Shown here one piece after another: positions 24,127-37,850 of a stretch of 64,000 nucleotides of DNA. Both the position numbers and the translations under genes were made by a program. This stretch comes from Atrichornis clamosus. Lineage: Eukaryota; Chordata; Aves; Passeriformes; Menuridae. The stretch covers positions 558,001 to 622,000 of the forward strand of contig WBMZ01008619.1 in assembly GCA_013400975.1 (NCBI GenBank). Reading direction: 5' to 3'. Below the pieces are notes generated by a model that saw nothing but the letters and a program-made list of their open reading frames with translations, was not told where the DNA came from and did not search any database. Each line of letters opens with the position of its first letter. The first letter of the stretch is position 1.

Positions 24127-27100
24127 TATGTATTCCTAAAACCTCATTTTGTGCTTAAATTAACATTCCAGTGTTCGATAATGAAAGAATTTATTTAGCA
24201 TTTGATGTATCTACGACCACCCTGAGCTCCCATTTGAAGTTGGAGCAATCCCTGCCCACCCAGCGTGCTCAGATCTCGTTGTGTTAAATCAGTGTAAAAT
24301 CAGCTGAACTGCCAGGATGTTCCAAGACCAGCTGAGATGTTTAATTTCAGGGAGAACGTGATCCAAAAGAGCAGTTGGAGGGCTGATATAACAAGCTACA
24401 AGGAAGCTGTTGCTTCATTGATATCTTTTATTGTAAAGCCCCTCATCCAGTTTAGGATTGGAACCCACACTGAGGGTGTAGATAAAGGATCTGATGGGGC
24501 TGAGCCTGCTGGCCTCAACTAAAGGCAAAATGGGAGAAATCCCTGATTATTGTCACTAAAAAAGAAGCACAATTAAAATACTGGAAGGGACATTATAGAA
24601 CTGTATCATTTTTTGTCAAGGAAAGAAGGCTGAGCAAATCTTCTGTCATTAGCATTTGATCCTATAAATATTGAAATGTCAGCCCTCCTGGGAGGAGTGC
24701 AGTGCTGCTTTCTGAAATGGGGTTATGCTAGAAAGATATTTAAATTTTTGTTAATGCCATACTCTAATTTGATCTTTTTATGCCTTGCTGATTAAATTGA
24801 TTTTCTGTAAGAAAAATAGAAATTCATCCCACATCTCCCAAAGGTTTTTATAATAGCATTTAAAAATAATACAAACTAAATACCAACAATTGAAGGCTGT
24901 GGAGTTTTTCTGTAGTGTCACACAATTCCACCAGTTTTTCAGCTACAGATTTTTTGTGTGTGTGTGTGGAGAATGTGGTTTTTTGATAATCTCTGCTCCT
25001 CATTCCAATACTGGGTTGTTTTAATGAGAACAGACCCTTTCCCTGATCATCTGTTCAGATGGGGAGAACCAACACTGTTCATGTAACGTCTGTTTTAGAA
25101 AAGACTTGCTACTTTCAAAACAATGTTTTAAGACTTCTTTTTATAATACAGTTTCAAATATCTATAAAGATATATATAAATCTATCTCCACATTCTGAAA
25201 GAAAAAACTCCTGAGGTACTGATGAAACCAAGTGTTTGAGGTTAAATGAAGTACTGTAGTTAAATATATTCTGTTCTTTTGACCACTGGATTCAAAAGTC
25301 CGGAATGTGTTAGTTGAAGACATTTTTTCTGCTTTTTATCACTCCAAGTTCAGAGGATCAAATAAAAAGTTTACTGAAATCCATTTCTGGGAATGTGGGT
25401 TGGTATTTGGTTTGTTTAACTTCAGTTCTTTGGCAATTATTTGTCTTTTCAATTCTTTTTTCCTCTAGAAATGCCAGGGATAGAGTTGTGCTGAAATAGC
25501 ATCACAATGAAATGAAAGTTGCCTTTGACAACTCTCTCTTCACATGGTCCAAAGGCCTTTTCCTCCTTTCCTTTTGACCATATTTGTCCTGGAAGAACAC
25601 AATTACTTTTTGTTTTGCTGACTTAGGGGTTTTCTTGGATGTCATATCTGACCTTGTTTACTCAGAAAGAGGAAGAAATCCTCAGTAATTTTTCTTCTAC
25701 TCATTTCTGGTGGACAATGACTTCTGTGTGTCAGGAATTCCAGCTGAGGAGGACTGGCTGCATTACTGACCTTCATTCCCTGCTGTAATGTTGTGAATTG
25801 CTGCCTTTACAGTGCTGAGGCAACAGGGCTTTCCTTATTCCATTGTTTGATTTGGGCAATGGAGGACTTAAAGGCTTTTATGCCTTCTGCAGAAAAGTTT
25901 CCAAGCAATTCCATTTTCTCAGGCACTTGGGCTAGAATACAAGACGCAAAAGTAAGTTTAAACTGGTTTTAAAAGAAGAAATAAATATGTGAAAGGAAGT
26001 GGAGAATGAACTCCTGTGGTTGTGGAGGTCAAAGACTTGAGTATGGGAGAGGACAGGGATTTATTCATATTCAAGATATTAAAACTATCAGGAATATGTA
26101 TCATAAATGAAGGAGGGGAAAGGAATAAATAGTTAAAGGGAGCTGGGAAAATAAAGAAGCCCAGAACATAAATGGTGGTGATAAAGTCACCTTCAGCGGG
26201 GTTAAGTGCAGAGCCCAAAAGCACTGGGGAAAAGCTGCTGCAGATGTCAGGCACTAACAGGAAAAGGACTAATGGAGAAAGGAAGGCTTGGACCAAACTT
26301 GAAAGGACAGGGGACAAAAAAAAAGGCAACGTATGAGAACAGGAAGTCTGATAACCATACAGTGAAAACTAAATATATGACTTGAAAATGTGAACTTCAT
26401 TTACTTAACAAAGAGGATTAGACACAAGTTATAGCTAAGGTATCATGAATATTGCTGAGGAGGAACTCCCAAGTGCTTTGTAGTGGCAGAGGAAGAGTCC
26501 CAAAAACCATCAACAGAATCTGTTTGTGGAAATGCTTATTCCCATTCAAGTTGGGGAAACCTCCTTAATGTTCTGATTTGTGATGTCTTTGACTTGCTGA
26601 TCTGCAAGTGCACTGATAATGGAGCGTTAAAAGTCTCTTAATTGCAGGGCAGCATCCCACTGCTGCCTCTGCCATCAGATGTCTGACCACTTCATGAAGA
26701 GAGTGATTTCTACGCTCTTAATTTATGGATCAGGATGCAGAAGCAAAGAGCAAAGCATTTACAAAATGTTTGCTGATTTTTCCATGCCTTGAGTTTAGAC
26801 TCTTATCCCAAGGTGAGTTTTCCATTTCGGTCGTTTCTCCTGCAGATGCTGAGCCAAGAAAAGAGCCTGAAATGACTTCAGGCAGTGGGAGCTGAAGGGA
26901 TCCATTCAGACCTCCCACTTGCTGTGCCCCACTCCTGTGGGGCTCCCTGGTGCTTTTATACCCTGCACTGCTTTAAATGCTCCTCAGGATTTTAATGATC
27001 CTCGAGAAATACCAGTCTGTCTCCAGCACTGCTCTCCCTGGGGCCTCTGACTGATGGGAGTGTCATATTTAGCAAGAAGTCTAGCGTTTATTTCTGATGG

Positions 27101-29540
27101 TGTTCAGCTACTTTCACTCTTTCACTTGTTTTCTCGACTGCTTTTCAACTGCTCCACTTAATTAAGAGGATTAATACTTCTCAGTGACAGAGCCTTCCTT
27201 TCCTTTGAATTGAGTGCAATTAAAATATACACTGTCAGGAAAAAGGGTGGTCTTTATTGCTCAGCCTGTGAGATGAGGTGTTTGAAACACAAGGTATTGT
27301 GTGACAAGTAACTTAGTCTCTCTGTTCCTCATTACAAATCCTGGATAATTATTCTCCTTTCCACCCCTTGCTTTGTGTACCTTGTCTGCTTAGACTTTGA
27401 GTTCCTGGGAAGGGAGTCACTTCCAATGTGTTTAAAAGTTCTTGAGAGGGATCTGTCACTTCAGCTCGCTGCTACTTCTGCAGGAAACACTGGAAGCCAC
27501 CAGCTCCGTGTTTTCTGTCCTTTTTTTTTTTTTTAACTTTTGTTCCTCTTTCCTTCTCCTTCATATTTAAGGACACACATCGTTCTTCCCACACGCACCT
27601 GTTGTGCCTGGCAGATATCAAACACTTTCAGCCTGCCATAAGCCACTTCTCTAAAATGGTTTTCCTTAGCTTTGCTTCACTCATCAATTTGTCACCTCTT
27701 CTTTTCTTAACGAGTTTTCATCCTAGGACAACTGCCTTTCCCACTGTGATTGATATCCTCCTATTTCAGAACAACTTTTCCCTTTGTGATAGTTTTTGCA
27801 AACGTTGATTACAGCAGCGCTCTTTGAGGTGACACTGGCTTTTGTCTGGTTTTTTTGCTTCAGTTTGCGACTTTATTTTAGATGTTTACTTCAGGCTGGG
27901 GCTCTGAAATAGGTTTTTTTGGGGGGGTTGTTTTTTTTTCTTTGCCACAATACTCAGATTAGGAATGTTTAATTCTCTATCCCAAGAGCAGGCTGGTGTT
28001 CTTCATGTCTCACACTCCAAGTTTGACCTGACTGAAAGCTGTTCAGCTTTTTGGTGGCAAAAGGCATTAAACTAAGATGTACTTGAAATACCAAAAAAAA
28101 GCTGTAAAGCCATTGTACAGCAAAGGTTCTCCAGCGCTGCAATTATTTCACACAATGCTCACACTTGACTACACTGAAATGCCATGTGGTTAAAGGAAAG
28201 GGAGTCTTCAGCAGTACCTTAAATTTCTTGGAAAAGCCGTGGAGGTTCCTTTTTCCATTGCAGTGACGTGAGGGGAATAGATTGCACAAGACCTCTAATT
28301 ACCTTTCCTTAAGCCTCACAAGGACCTGCAACACTGCCCTGTGGCAGAAAGCTTTCTCCTTTTCCCCCTCAATGGCTCATTGTGCTGTTTCCCTCCAGCT
28401 GCTTGTCATTCTGGAGAAGTGCTGCCTGCAAGGTCTGCATTTGATAACTGACACTTATTGCTGGAGACAGACAAGGGTGTCAGTTCTCTCTCCCTTGGGA
28501 AAGGTGATGTTTGGGATAAAACACAGGCCAAGCTGCTGTCTGTCACTGAAAGATGAGCTAATCTTTTCCTCCTGCCACCCAAAGTCAGGGGAGAACAACT
28601 CCAGCGCTGCTTTGGCATCTGTCCTCCCCTCGTCTGTGCTGATTTGCTCTGGTTCTTACAGCGCTTTGGGCCCTTTCTGAAGCCACCTCTGTTCCTCTCT
28701 GTGCTCTCACGACACCGAGCTAATGAGATTCGGCCCCGGGACAAGTTGGGGGCCAGGGAATTCTCTTTGTTAAACCCTGGGCTGCTGGCAGAGAGCTGAA
28801 ATCAGAGCTGAACCTCATGTCCTGCTGTCGGGCCTCTGGTTTCCAGAGATGTGAAGCAATAGTTGCACGAACATTTTTGAAACCAAAACAGGCTCCCAAA
28901 CTTAACTCGAGCTGGGTGATTGGGTTTGCCCCTTTGCTAGGAGCAAAGTTCCTGGTTTCTGGTTTAAAACGTGCTACTCAGCCGGTGCTGCAGGATGCAT
29001 ATTCATTTATTGTGCTACCAGACAACAGGCCTGGGTGTTTTCAGCTTTGTTTTACTTGACTTTGCATGGAATCAAGTAAAGATAAAAATGGTGCAGTTAA
29101 AATTAAGCACTATCTGAAGCCCGCAATGTGGTGGCTGGGAGATGTTTCATTGAGTTCTTGTAGTTTTTGTTTTTTCTTTTTCCTTTTGAAGTCGGAAATA
29201 AAGCAAGAAAAAACTGATTTTTCAATGTGCACCCCTATGAAATCTATTCATGGAATAGGATGGGCTGGCAATAATGAACAGCTCTTTATAAAAACCTCCT
29301 GATAAGGGCAAAAAGGGGCTTAGGGATATCTCTTCCTGTGCACCATCAGCTCAAGTGCTGCTGTGAGGTCTATTATCTATGTAAATCTGGGATGGTTTGC
29401 TTTTGGTGTTTTTCTGCATTTTTTGAGAGGTTTTGTGGAGTTTTTTCTGCATATGTTGCTGTTGCATCTCTCACAGTGACTTCTTCCCTAAGCAGAAGAA
29501 AGACCATGGTTTAAGGTCCTGTGGGTGGCAGGTGTGGCAT
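24127..29540. other. CR1-free non-coding stretch
   Basis: No CR1 or LTR was recognised. It has a TG dinucleotide run at 24955-24968, a T run near 27522 and an A/T-rich block around 24720-25190. The minus frame of 123 aa at 25958-26329 is hydrophobic (antisense of purine-rich DNA) and has no family motif. No gene can be supported. Confidence 0.4.
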
Positions 29541-29707
29541 TTATTAATAATAGATTTGTGTTATTTACACATTTGTGTTATTAAATAACACAGATTGTGT
29601 TATTAATTAAACCAGCAAACTCTATTCCCAGTGAACACTGGAATTGTTCCAGTATTCCAGTATTAATAATACAGATTGTGTTATTTAATAACAGATTTGT
29701 GTTATTA
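29541..29707. repeat. A/T-rich ~20-bp imperfect repeat array with internal insert
   Basis: About five imperfect copies of a unit like ACAGATTTGTGTTATT are seen, three in 29541-29608 and two in 29661-29707. The array is split by 52 bp (29609-29660) of different sequence, whose first 35 bp are an exact reverse complement of 32272-32306. It looks like a small minisatellite that received an insertion. Confidence 0.75.
29609..29643 (+). repeat. 35-bp block, exact inverted copy of 32272-32306
   Basis: It begins AAACCAGCAAACTC and ends AACACTGGAA. The reverse complement is found base for base at 32272-32306. The block sits inside the A/T repeat array, which suggests it was the recipient site. Confidence 0.9.
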
Positions 29708-32271
29708 CTGCCTCTACTCAGATATTTTTCCACCAAAGCTTTTTTCTCAGATAATTGAAAAGCACTGACAATAGTTCTCTAGGAAGAATGACATATTTTT
29801 AAATAGAACATAAAACTTTTTCTTGGAAGTTTTCAGCTTTCTAATTGAAATTTCAACTTCTCTGGAAAACAGACATTTTAGGAAAAACTATGAACATTTG
29901 GTACTCTGAGGTTCCATAAATTGTTGCATTTCTCAAAATGTTTCTGCTAAATAGTGCAAGCACAGTTACTCATTTCTGTGTCTTATTAATGACGAATTAG
30001 TAATTACTTATTTGTGTGCCTACAACCCAAGATATTATACATCCAAACCTCTTCAAGTATTTCAGGACTTTGGGATAATTTAAAAGTAATGATTTGCTGT
30101 TAAGGTTCCTCTCATAGGAAAGCTCACGATAAAATCACTTTCCAGCTCCACATGCTGTCAATCTGCTGAATTGGTCCTTACTCATAGTGGACAACTTTTT
30201 GGTGGCAGAGATTTTCTAAACTAGGTCAGCAGAACAATGCAGGGATGTGTGTGGGGAGGAAGGGAATCACAAAGAGAGGCAGTATGGATTTCTGCCCTGG
30301 TGCATGTATTAGGTCAGTTAATTGCAGATCACTTCACAGACCTAGTTTAAATTTTGATGGTAAAAAAAAAAACAAACCAATTCTGTCCAGGACATTATAA
30401 ACAGTTTATTGAGGGGGATGATCTCACACTGAGCTTGTCAATGCAGAGTTGCTCTCAAGGATTTCTTTCTGCTGATGAAGATAAGACAGTTTATGAATAA
30501 ACTTTGTTAGAACAAAATTAGGCATAAGGACTGTAGGGTTTGTGATGTGATGGTGCTGTGGTGGAGTAGAGACATCACAGAATGTTTCCTGCTGGGAGAA
30601 TTTCAGAAATCTGTTTTAGCTCCCAGTGGGGGAAGAATGGCCCAGGAGGAAATGTAGTCCATGTGGATTTCATACTGAGATTTATTTTTACAAAATGGGA
30701 GAATTGGCTCATGGGATGCTCTGCTCTTTCTGTATTTCACAGCAAACTTGGAATTAAAAAGTGTTTTCAAGCCAGAGCTTACAGAACAGTTTTCTTGTAA
30801 AACATGGGACAAAATTTAGAAAGGATTTCTGCCCTGGTAGTGCTGTCCTTGTGTCCAGTCTTTGTTGTAGCTCTTGAAAGAGATGAGCACCATCATCCAC
30901 ACTTTTTGTGGGAGACACCCACAGACCCCTGGATTTGTTTGTGTCCCCTCCACAGGCTGCTGGGAAGCTGGGACACGGAGGGTGGAGGGAGCTTAGACTT
31001 CTCTGTGGACATGCAAAACTCAGTGGGAAGAGTTAGAACCTTCTGTGTCTTGGGAATGAGACTGACTCTGGGGGAAGGTGCAGGTGATTCCTGCTTTTGG
31101 GCTCCAAATGGTTCACAACATTCCCATTCCAGAGCTGCAGTGCCATGCCTGTTCTGGTGTCATCCCCAGGCAGTGTTTAACCCTGCTGGACCCCTTTCAA
31201 TTCTGTGGGATCCACTGGTTGGGAAGTTTTGGGGTTTATGCCCAAAACAGGCTTAAGGACAGGTTTTAGAGCAATTTGGAAGTCTCTATTTCCAACAGGA
31301 GAGGTGGAAGCTGAGAAGAAAAAGTCTTTTTATGCAGCACAAGGATTAGGCCAACTTGGAGGTCTAATTATAAAGCGCAAAGGAAGCAGCTTTTGTTGTT
31401 CCCAGAGTACAAATGTTGTCTTTCCAATTGCTGCATGTTCAAGCTGCCATCAGCCCCTGTAAATAAGATACTGAGCTGTCCAGTGAAGTGGGAGGTTTTT
31501 GCTGCTCAGGTTCTGCACTGCTTCAGCAGAGGAGGTCAAGGCTTTGCTTGAGTCCAGTAGACTCTTGAGGGTGCCCTGGGTTGTTACCAGGACAGCAAAA
31601 TGCATCCATGCAGGGCACAGCCCCTCATTTCCAGCTGCAATGGCCTGGCCCAGCTCCCTGGAGGAAGCTGAAAGAATGAGAGGAAACCAGGAGGGAGCTG
31701 GGAGAAGAGTGTGGAGAAAGAAACTGGGTTGGAAGTAGAAGAAAAAAAGCAAGACACTTTAATCAGGAATAGGATGGTTTAAATATAAAAATTGTCTGAG
31801 CAATTGTTTTCCTCTTTATTCTTTGCCCAGATCTAGGTATCTACTTGAATCAAATTATGTTTTCAGTACTTTCCATTTCTCTCTGAAATGAAACCTTAAC
31901 TTATTTTACTGCAAATACTTGCTGTGGTTTTGTCCAACTAAAACAGTCTCATAAGGCTGGTGTTCCTCCCTTTTCTCTATAAGTTGGGACATCATCAGGT
32001 GGAACATGGAAGATTTCCAAGTGGAAGAGCTGCCGAGCATGTAGAGGCATTTGGGCTGGACACAGTGAGCACCTCAAACAGGCATTTGGAGCCTGGACAG
32101 AGAAGGATGTTGATCCTCCACCACTCGTGTGTTTCCTTTACCTTGAGCTGCCTGTGGACAAATATCAGAGGGAACAAACATTAACATGTCCAGGAGGGAT
32201 TTGTGTGTTTTCCCCCTCAGCTGGTTCTATTTGGTGAGCTTGACTAAATCTTGGGATCCTAAGGCTGAGGT
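29708..32271. other. No recognised feature
   Basis: Non-coding, with no recognisable repeat family. The plus frame of 150 aa at 30804-31256 has no domain that I know and no splice context, so I treat it as chance. Confidence 0.42.
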
Positions 32272-32306
32272 TTCCAGTGTTCACTGGGAATAGAGTTTGC
32301 TGGTTT
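32272..32306 (-). repeat. 35-bp block, inverted partner of 29609-29643
   Basis: It begins TTCCAGTGTTCACTGGGAAT and ends GCTGGTTT. It lies in unique-looking sequence about 2.6 kb from its partner, and the identity stops at both ends. Confidence 0.9.
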
Positions 32307-35300
32307 TTTCTCTCCGAAAGGAAAGAGTAATTAAAGGCAGGGGATGTCCCAACAGGAGGAGGTCAAAGAAGGCATTTCTGTAAGAAATTGGGACTTGGCA
32401 TGACAGGACCTGACTCCAGCTTTAGCAGTGTCTCCTTCCTGCAGACCAGGAAACTTTGCTGTGGCACTTGATGGTTCAAATTTACTTATGAATAGCCACA
32501 GTACCAGACCTGCTCCTCCAGGAATTTTGGTGTATCCTTAGGTACAACAGCTCTCAGGTTTGGTGATTTATTGCTGATGGATGTGGAAACCGTGCATCAA
32601 TTCCCAAATTGTCTTCTTGGAGTTGTTCTGAATGCTTTTCTTTAGGATGGTAGCTTGGGAGAAGGCAGCAGAGAGCACAGATGCCTTAAAGGAAGCAAGA
32701 AACTGAGTTCATCTGTTACTACCAGAGTGTCTTGCAGAATTTATCAAGGATGAAAATAAGGGGATGTGAACAGCTGAAGAGCCTAAACACAGTAAAGTGT
32801 GTGTGTGGTTTCTTGAACAAACTCCCAGCCGTCTGTGGCAGGATTATCCATTTTATCAAATTCTCTTTAAGGGTGAACACACCTAATAGCGACCTCAGGC
32901 TTCTGTTCTTCCCCAATTTCACTGAGATAAAATCTGGGAGGAGGGGAAAAAAAAAAAAAGGAATTGAGCCAGTTTAGAAGTACAGCTACATTTTGGGAGA
33001 TTTGGCTCTCAAACACTAGGAAAGATAAAGCATTTTCTTTGGAGAGCTTGGCAGAGTGGTCACCTGCACACAGCTGTTCCCGGGGCAGAGGTGACGGCAG
33101 GGCAGAACATAAATGACACTTTTAACTTCCTGCCTGGCACGGGCTGGGCCTGTCAGCCCGGGAAGATGGAGGGGCGCTGGGGCAGGGGGTTATCCAGGCC
33201 CATTCACAGCTGCAGCTGGAATGTAAATAGTCTGAGCACCTCAAAGAAGATGTTATCTTGCCTTGAGTTTAAATCTCCCAATTCAACTTTCCCTCCAGTC
33301 TCTGCTGTGTTCTCGCAGTGCAGCCCATGGGGAAATCTGCCTTGCTGTTATTCCCTTCAGCCTCTCAGCCCTCCCAAATGTTTCTCCCATCTTTCCCTGC
33401 CCTTTGCCTCCCTCCCAGCCTCCCGAGCAGCCCCGGGAAGAATAGGAGACTATTAAAGGCACCACTACAAAGAGCCCACTGTGCAAACCCCTCCGGCAAT
33501 GTCCAATTACAAAGCCCAGCGCTGATCTCCCAGGCAGGAATTGCTGCATCTGCTCTGCACAGCCAAGGTCAGCGTCTGACTGGGGATCTCTTCTTCCCTG
33601 GAGCTTTTCTTCCCTTTCTGTCCCTGTTATCCAACACCTTTTCATCCACCTCCCCTACCACACACCATAAAATTATTCTGTGTGTAGTCCCCATTCATTC
33701 ACTTTCTTCCTGGGAATATATTTTTCCCCATGGAGGTTCTGGAAAACTGCAGCAGAGCTTTGCTGTCTTGAACACACTTTCTCTTCCCTTTCTAAATTCC
33801 TTCCACTCCTCTTAGAGCCCATTGAAAAGATATATATATATATTCTAGCTGCTTAAATTAAGTCTATGGCATAGTTTAGTTTTTACTTAATCCAGAATTT
33901 ATTAAATCATTCACTGGACCCTTTGTTTTTTGAAAACTGCTTTTGCATTGAAAACAGACAAAGGGGAAAAAAGGGGCAGAGGAGGGGATCTGAAGGGCTT
34001 CCAAGAGGAAAAATTCTGTCTTGTAGCTGTAGGTTTCACCATGGATGTTCAGTTTTCCTTGAAGAGGTTTTGCAGTACTCCCAAATTCAATGAAAGACCC
34101 AGGATTGTGTCTGGGAATGTGACGGGAGGATTTGTGATGGACAGGGAAGGAGGCAAGAGAGGGGTGGGCAGCAGCTAAGAGAAGATAGTTTAGATTTTTC
34201 CTTCATTTCTTCCTATAATGTTGGTCTTGGCTTTGAAACTCTTATTTTATCTGCCCAGCTTGTGATTCATCTCTTCACTTTGAATCCTTTGGTATAATTT
34301 GTTTTAGCTGTTTTGTTGTTTTGGTTTGTTTTAAAGCCATTGTGTAGGATCAGATAAACCCAGTGAAAACTGAATGATGTGTAATTTGATTGTTCTTCAA
34401 AAAATAAACAGGAATTGTGTTTGTTTTGGCAGCAAGAAGGAGAGGTCTTAAATGGGCGTATTTGGCCACAAAACCAGCGAGAAGAACACTTACAGACATA
34501 GAAATGAGATATTTTGATCTCCATTCTGTACCCTGCTTGTTGTGTGTGCTGCAGCCCCTTCACGAGGGAATGGCTGAAGGAAGGAGTGGGTACTGGGGTG
34601 CCTGGTTCTCCCTCATCCCACTGATTCAACTCCAGATGTCAAATGTGACCTTTAACTTGCTATCATAGAGTTCAAGTTCAATTCCTCTGGTGTTTGCTCT
34701 TCCCCAGCTGCACTAAGGCTCAGTTTGGTCTGTTGACATAATTCAGATTTTTAGCTTTGTGGAGCAAGAGAAGTGCAGTTGTAGGGACAAAACTGAAAGA
34801 GTTGGGTTGTTTGTGCAGTAAAGGGCCAGGGTTGGTCTTCTCTACTGTATAAAAACAGCTCAATAATAGCCTTTCAAAGTTATTTTATTTGCAATGTCTG
34901 GATATTTAGAGCTTCCCTTGGGAATTTATGTCCTGGGAGAGGATCAGCTTGGAACAGTCAGATGGAAATTACAAAAAACTGCAACGGAGAGGGGGAAAAA
35001 GTGTTTTCTTGATGTTTCAGATTGAACATCCTGATGTGTCCTTATTTAAACATTCAGAAAGAACCCATAAATCTGCCTGTCTGCTTTAGCCAGCCCAGCA
35101 CAGAGGGGAAGCCCCTTTTCTTTACAGTGGCAGCCAAATATTTCGGTGACAGTTTAACCACACAGCAAGAAACAAACTTCTTTATCAGAATTCATTTCAG
35201 TGTGATTGTTTTGTCTTGTCTTTGTGTTGTACTTCCAGGCTGGAAACAAAATCCAAACGAGCTTGGAATTTAATCAGTTATGAAGGGCATAACTGAAACC

Positions 35301-35698
35301 ATGTGTTTGGGGCCGACAAAGAGACACCCAGGTGGCAGCTTTTATCTTGACCCAAATCAGGGGGTTTCTGCCTCATGGAGGCGAGGGCAGGGGCAGCACC
35401 TTCCTAAAGAATTTTGGGACCAAGTTTTGTCACTACAACTAGATTTCAACCCCTTTATACGATGCTGGAGAATAAAGTTGTGTAAAAATGGCTCGCTGCT
35501 GATGTGCTGCCTCATCGTGAACTCCTGTTTGCACCCACAGGCAGCAGCACTCAGCTCCCCTCTCTGGTGCCTCCTCCGCGTACCTCTCTCAGCTGAGAGT
35601 GCAAAAAACAGAGCCCAGTTTTGTTTCTTCCATCCTTTGTTTCTCACAAAGCCACGTCAGCTGTACCTGTGTCAGCCTCCAGACACATCGTGTCCTAC
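32307..35698. other. No recognised feature; small TA run
   Basis: Contains a TA dinucleotide run at 33831-33842 and a pyrimidine-rich section around 33280-33650. In that section several frames (121, 120 and 165 aa) overlap on both strands, a sign of low-complexity composition and not of coding. No gene is supported. Confidence 0.42.
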
Positions 35699-36003
35699 AT
35701 CACAGAATCCCAGAAGGGTTTGGGTTGGAAGGGACCCTAAAGCTCATCCAATCCCCAAACCCCTGCCGTGGGCTGGGACACCTTCCACTATCCCAGGGTG
35801 CTCCAAGCCCCGTCCAACCTGGCCTTGGACACTTCCAGGGATCCAGGGGCAGCCACAGCTTCTCTGGGCACCCTGTGCCAGGGCCTCCCCACCCTCACAG
35901 GGAACAATTCCTTCCCAATATCCCATCCAGACCTGCTCTCTCCCTGTTGGAAGCCATTCCATATGAGCCTATCTCCTGTCCTGTGTGTGGCTTTTGTCAT
36001 TTG
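35699..36003 (-). repeat. CR1 LINE 3' fragment, young type
   Basis: The minus-strand terminus begins ATCACAGAATCCCAGAAGGG. The block 35789-35882 is identical over 94 bp to 11472-11565 and 40996-41089. The element is cut off around 36003. The 228, 163 and 78 aa frames crossing this region are CR1-derived or run into it by chance. Confidence 0.94.
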
Positions 36004-36889
36004 AGGGATCCCATGGAACCCCCGACTGCAGATGGCTGGGTAGGGACACAGATGTGTCTGATGACATGTGATCTTACGTTAATGTGGTAATTTTTTCAGA
36101 CGTTGCCAAAACAGACAGGTTTTCACCATCTTTGCTGCTGCCTTTGGGAATAAATTCCACCCTTCTGACTTAGCCAGCCCTGCTTTGAGTTTAGCCTTTA
36201 CCCAGACTTGTGCCCTTTTGTTAAGTCCTTAAACAATTTTGCTAAAGTCCCTTGAGGCTGTGCCTGATACGCAGTAATTTACTGATGCTGAGCATGACCA
36301 TGGATGGTTACAGTGCAGCTCTGTGGGAGATTTTTCTTCTGTGCATTCTTTGGCTTAATTCACAGTGCATGTCTCAGGGAAGAGTTTAATTTCCACTGAA
36401 TAGGAGGCATTCTCTCAATGCCTTTCACTGTGCTAAAAATCCTCAAGCTTTAATATCATGTTTAGCTTCTGCTTTTAACACTAAACAATATTTTGATTTG
36501 AGAGAACCAGTTGTTGACCTCTGAGGGGAAAATGTGCTACTGTTGAACTCGGCCACATTTGCTGAATATGCTCAAGTGATATGTGGGATTATATAGCCCT
36601 CAAAGAGAAAAATTGCAGGGGTCTATAGAAGGGCTATTTCCTTCCTCCCCCCTGGTGAAACAGAGAAATAGATCTGTCTAAAGAGAAGCAGAGTCTGGGT
36701 CTATGGCTTTATGACTCTTTTTAAGTGCCTGCTTAAGCCACCTGTGTATGAATTGGCCTCTGTTTAGAAGCTGAGCAGCCCTGCTGAGGTGGCAACAAGC
36801 CTGGAGGCTGGAGGGGCATGGAAAAGGGTCTGTAGGAATATTAGCCTGGAGCTGGCTCATGTCTAGCCAATTTTAAACACAGAAATGCA
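36004..36889. other. No recognised feature
   Basis: Unique-looking A/T-leaning DNA between two CR1 copies. No supported gene. Confidence 0.45.
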
Positions 36890-37017
36890 GAATTATAAAA
36901 TTATAGAATGGTGTGGGTGGGAAGGGAGCATAAAGATCGCCCAGTGCCACCCCCTGCCATGGGCAGGGACACCTTCCACTATCCCAGGGTGCTCCCAGCC
37001 CCGTCCATCCAGCTGAC
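36890..37017 (-). repeat. CR1 LINE 3' fragment, short
   Basis: The terminus begins ATTATAAAATTATAGAATGG, followed by the CACCCCCTGCCATGGGCAGG and TATCCCAGGGTGCTCCCAGC blocks, then stops. This is a short 5'-truncated copy of the young type. Confidence 0.9.
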
Positions 37018-37850
37018 ATTCAGGTCCAGGCTGCTTGCAAAGAGTTGAATGAGCCTTCAGTGAATGCAAGAGAAGAGAGTGAGCTCTGGTCCTGTGCGTG
37101 GGGTAAAAACCCCAGAACTTCTCTGAGTGTCTCTGCACTGTGCTGTGGACTGAGAGGTGCCTGAGACACAGCCAAAGAGCTCCAAGGAACCCTTTTGCTG
37201 TGCTTTGGTTGCTACCTCCTGGGATTAAAAGGGGAAAGAAAGTAGCAGATCCCAGGTTTCAGCAATCCATTAGAGAGGAAGTGTCACATAATTCAGGCTT
37301 AGGGTTTTAGCTTGGATTTTAACTGCCCGTGTTGTCAGCTCTGGGTTTGCTCTCTGGAGGAGAGATTTAGGTAGTGTTTTTTCAAGCAGCTGCTTGTGAG
37401 GAGCTGAATCCCCTGCAAAGGTGAAAATATGAACCTGGCAATTGCCAAGTGCCAGGCTCTGCTGTACAGAAATCAGGTACCACTTTGTCCTCTGCTCATC
37501 CATGGCACTGTAAGTAAATGCTCCTGGCTCCCATATGGAAAGCTCAGGCAGGAATGCCACTGGCTAACAGCTGCCTCATGTTTGGCTGATAAATTCATTT
37601 AAACATAATCCCAAATGGCAAAGCTTGTAAATGATGGGTTCACATTTTTGATTCACGTGTAAAGAGTGGGGGTGGAAGAGGAGTTGTTGTTTTCATTCTG
37701 TTCTTCTCATTTGCTTTTAACCTCAAAACCACTTGGCATGGAAAAAGAATTCCCCAAAGGCTCTGAAAATAGCAAATCTGAATAAGCAGAATATTTTGCA
37801 AGTGAGATAGCACAAGCACAGGCACTATCGCAGCAGTAGCGCTCAGAGGC
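37018..37850. other. No recognised feature
   Basis: Non-coding sequence. The minus frames of 96 aa (37270-37560) and 61 aa have no recognisable content. Confidence 0.42.

Noticed and set aside
25958..26329. Hydrophobic 123 aa minus-strand frame resembling a membrane protein
   Set aside because: It is the antisense of purine-rich DNA, which automatically gives Leu/Phe/Ser/Pro-rich translations.
33091..33815. Several overlapping frames (121, 120, 165 aa)
   Set aside because: Simultaneous open frames on both strands follow from pyrimidine-rich composition, not coding.
35280..35966. 228 aa plus-strand frame
   Set aside because: Its last third is the CR1 copy at 35699-36003. No protein family is visible in the rest.
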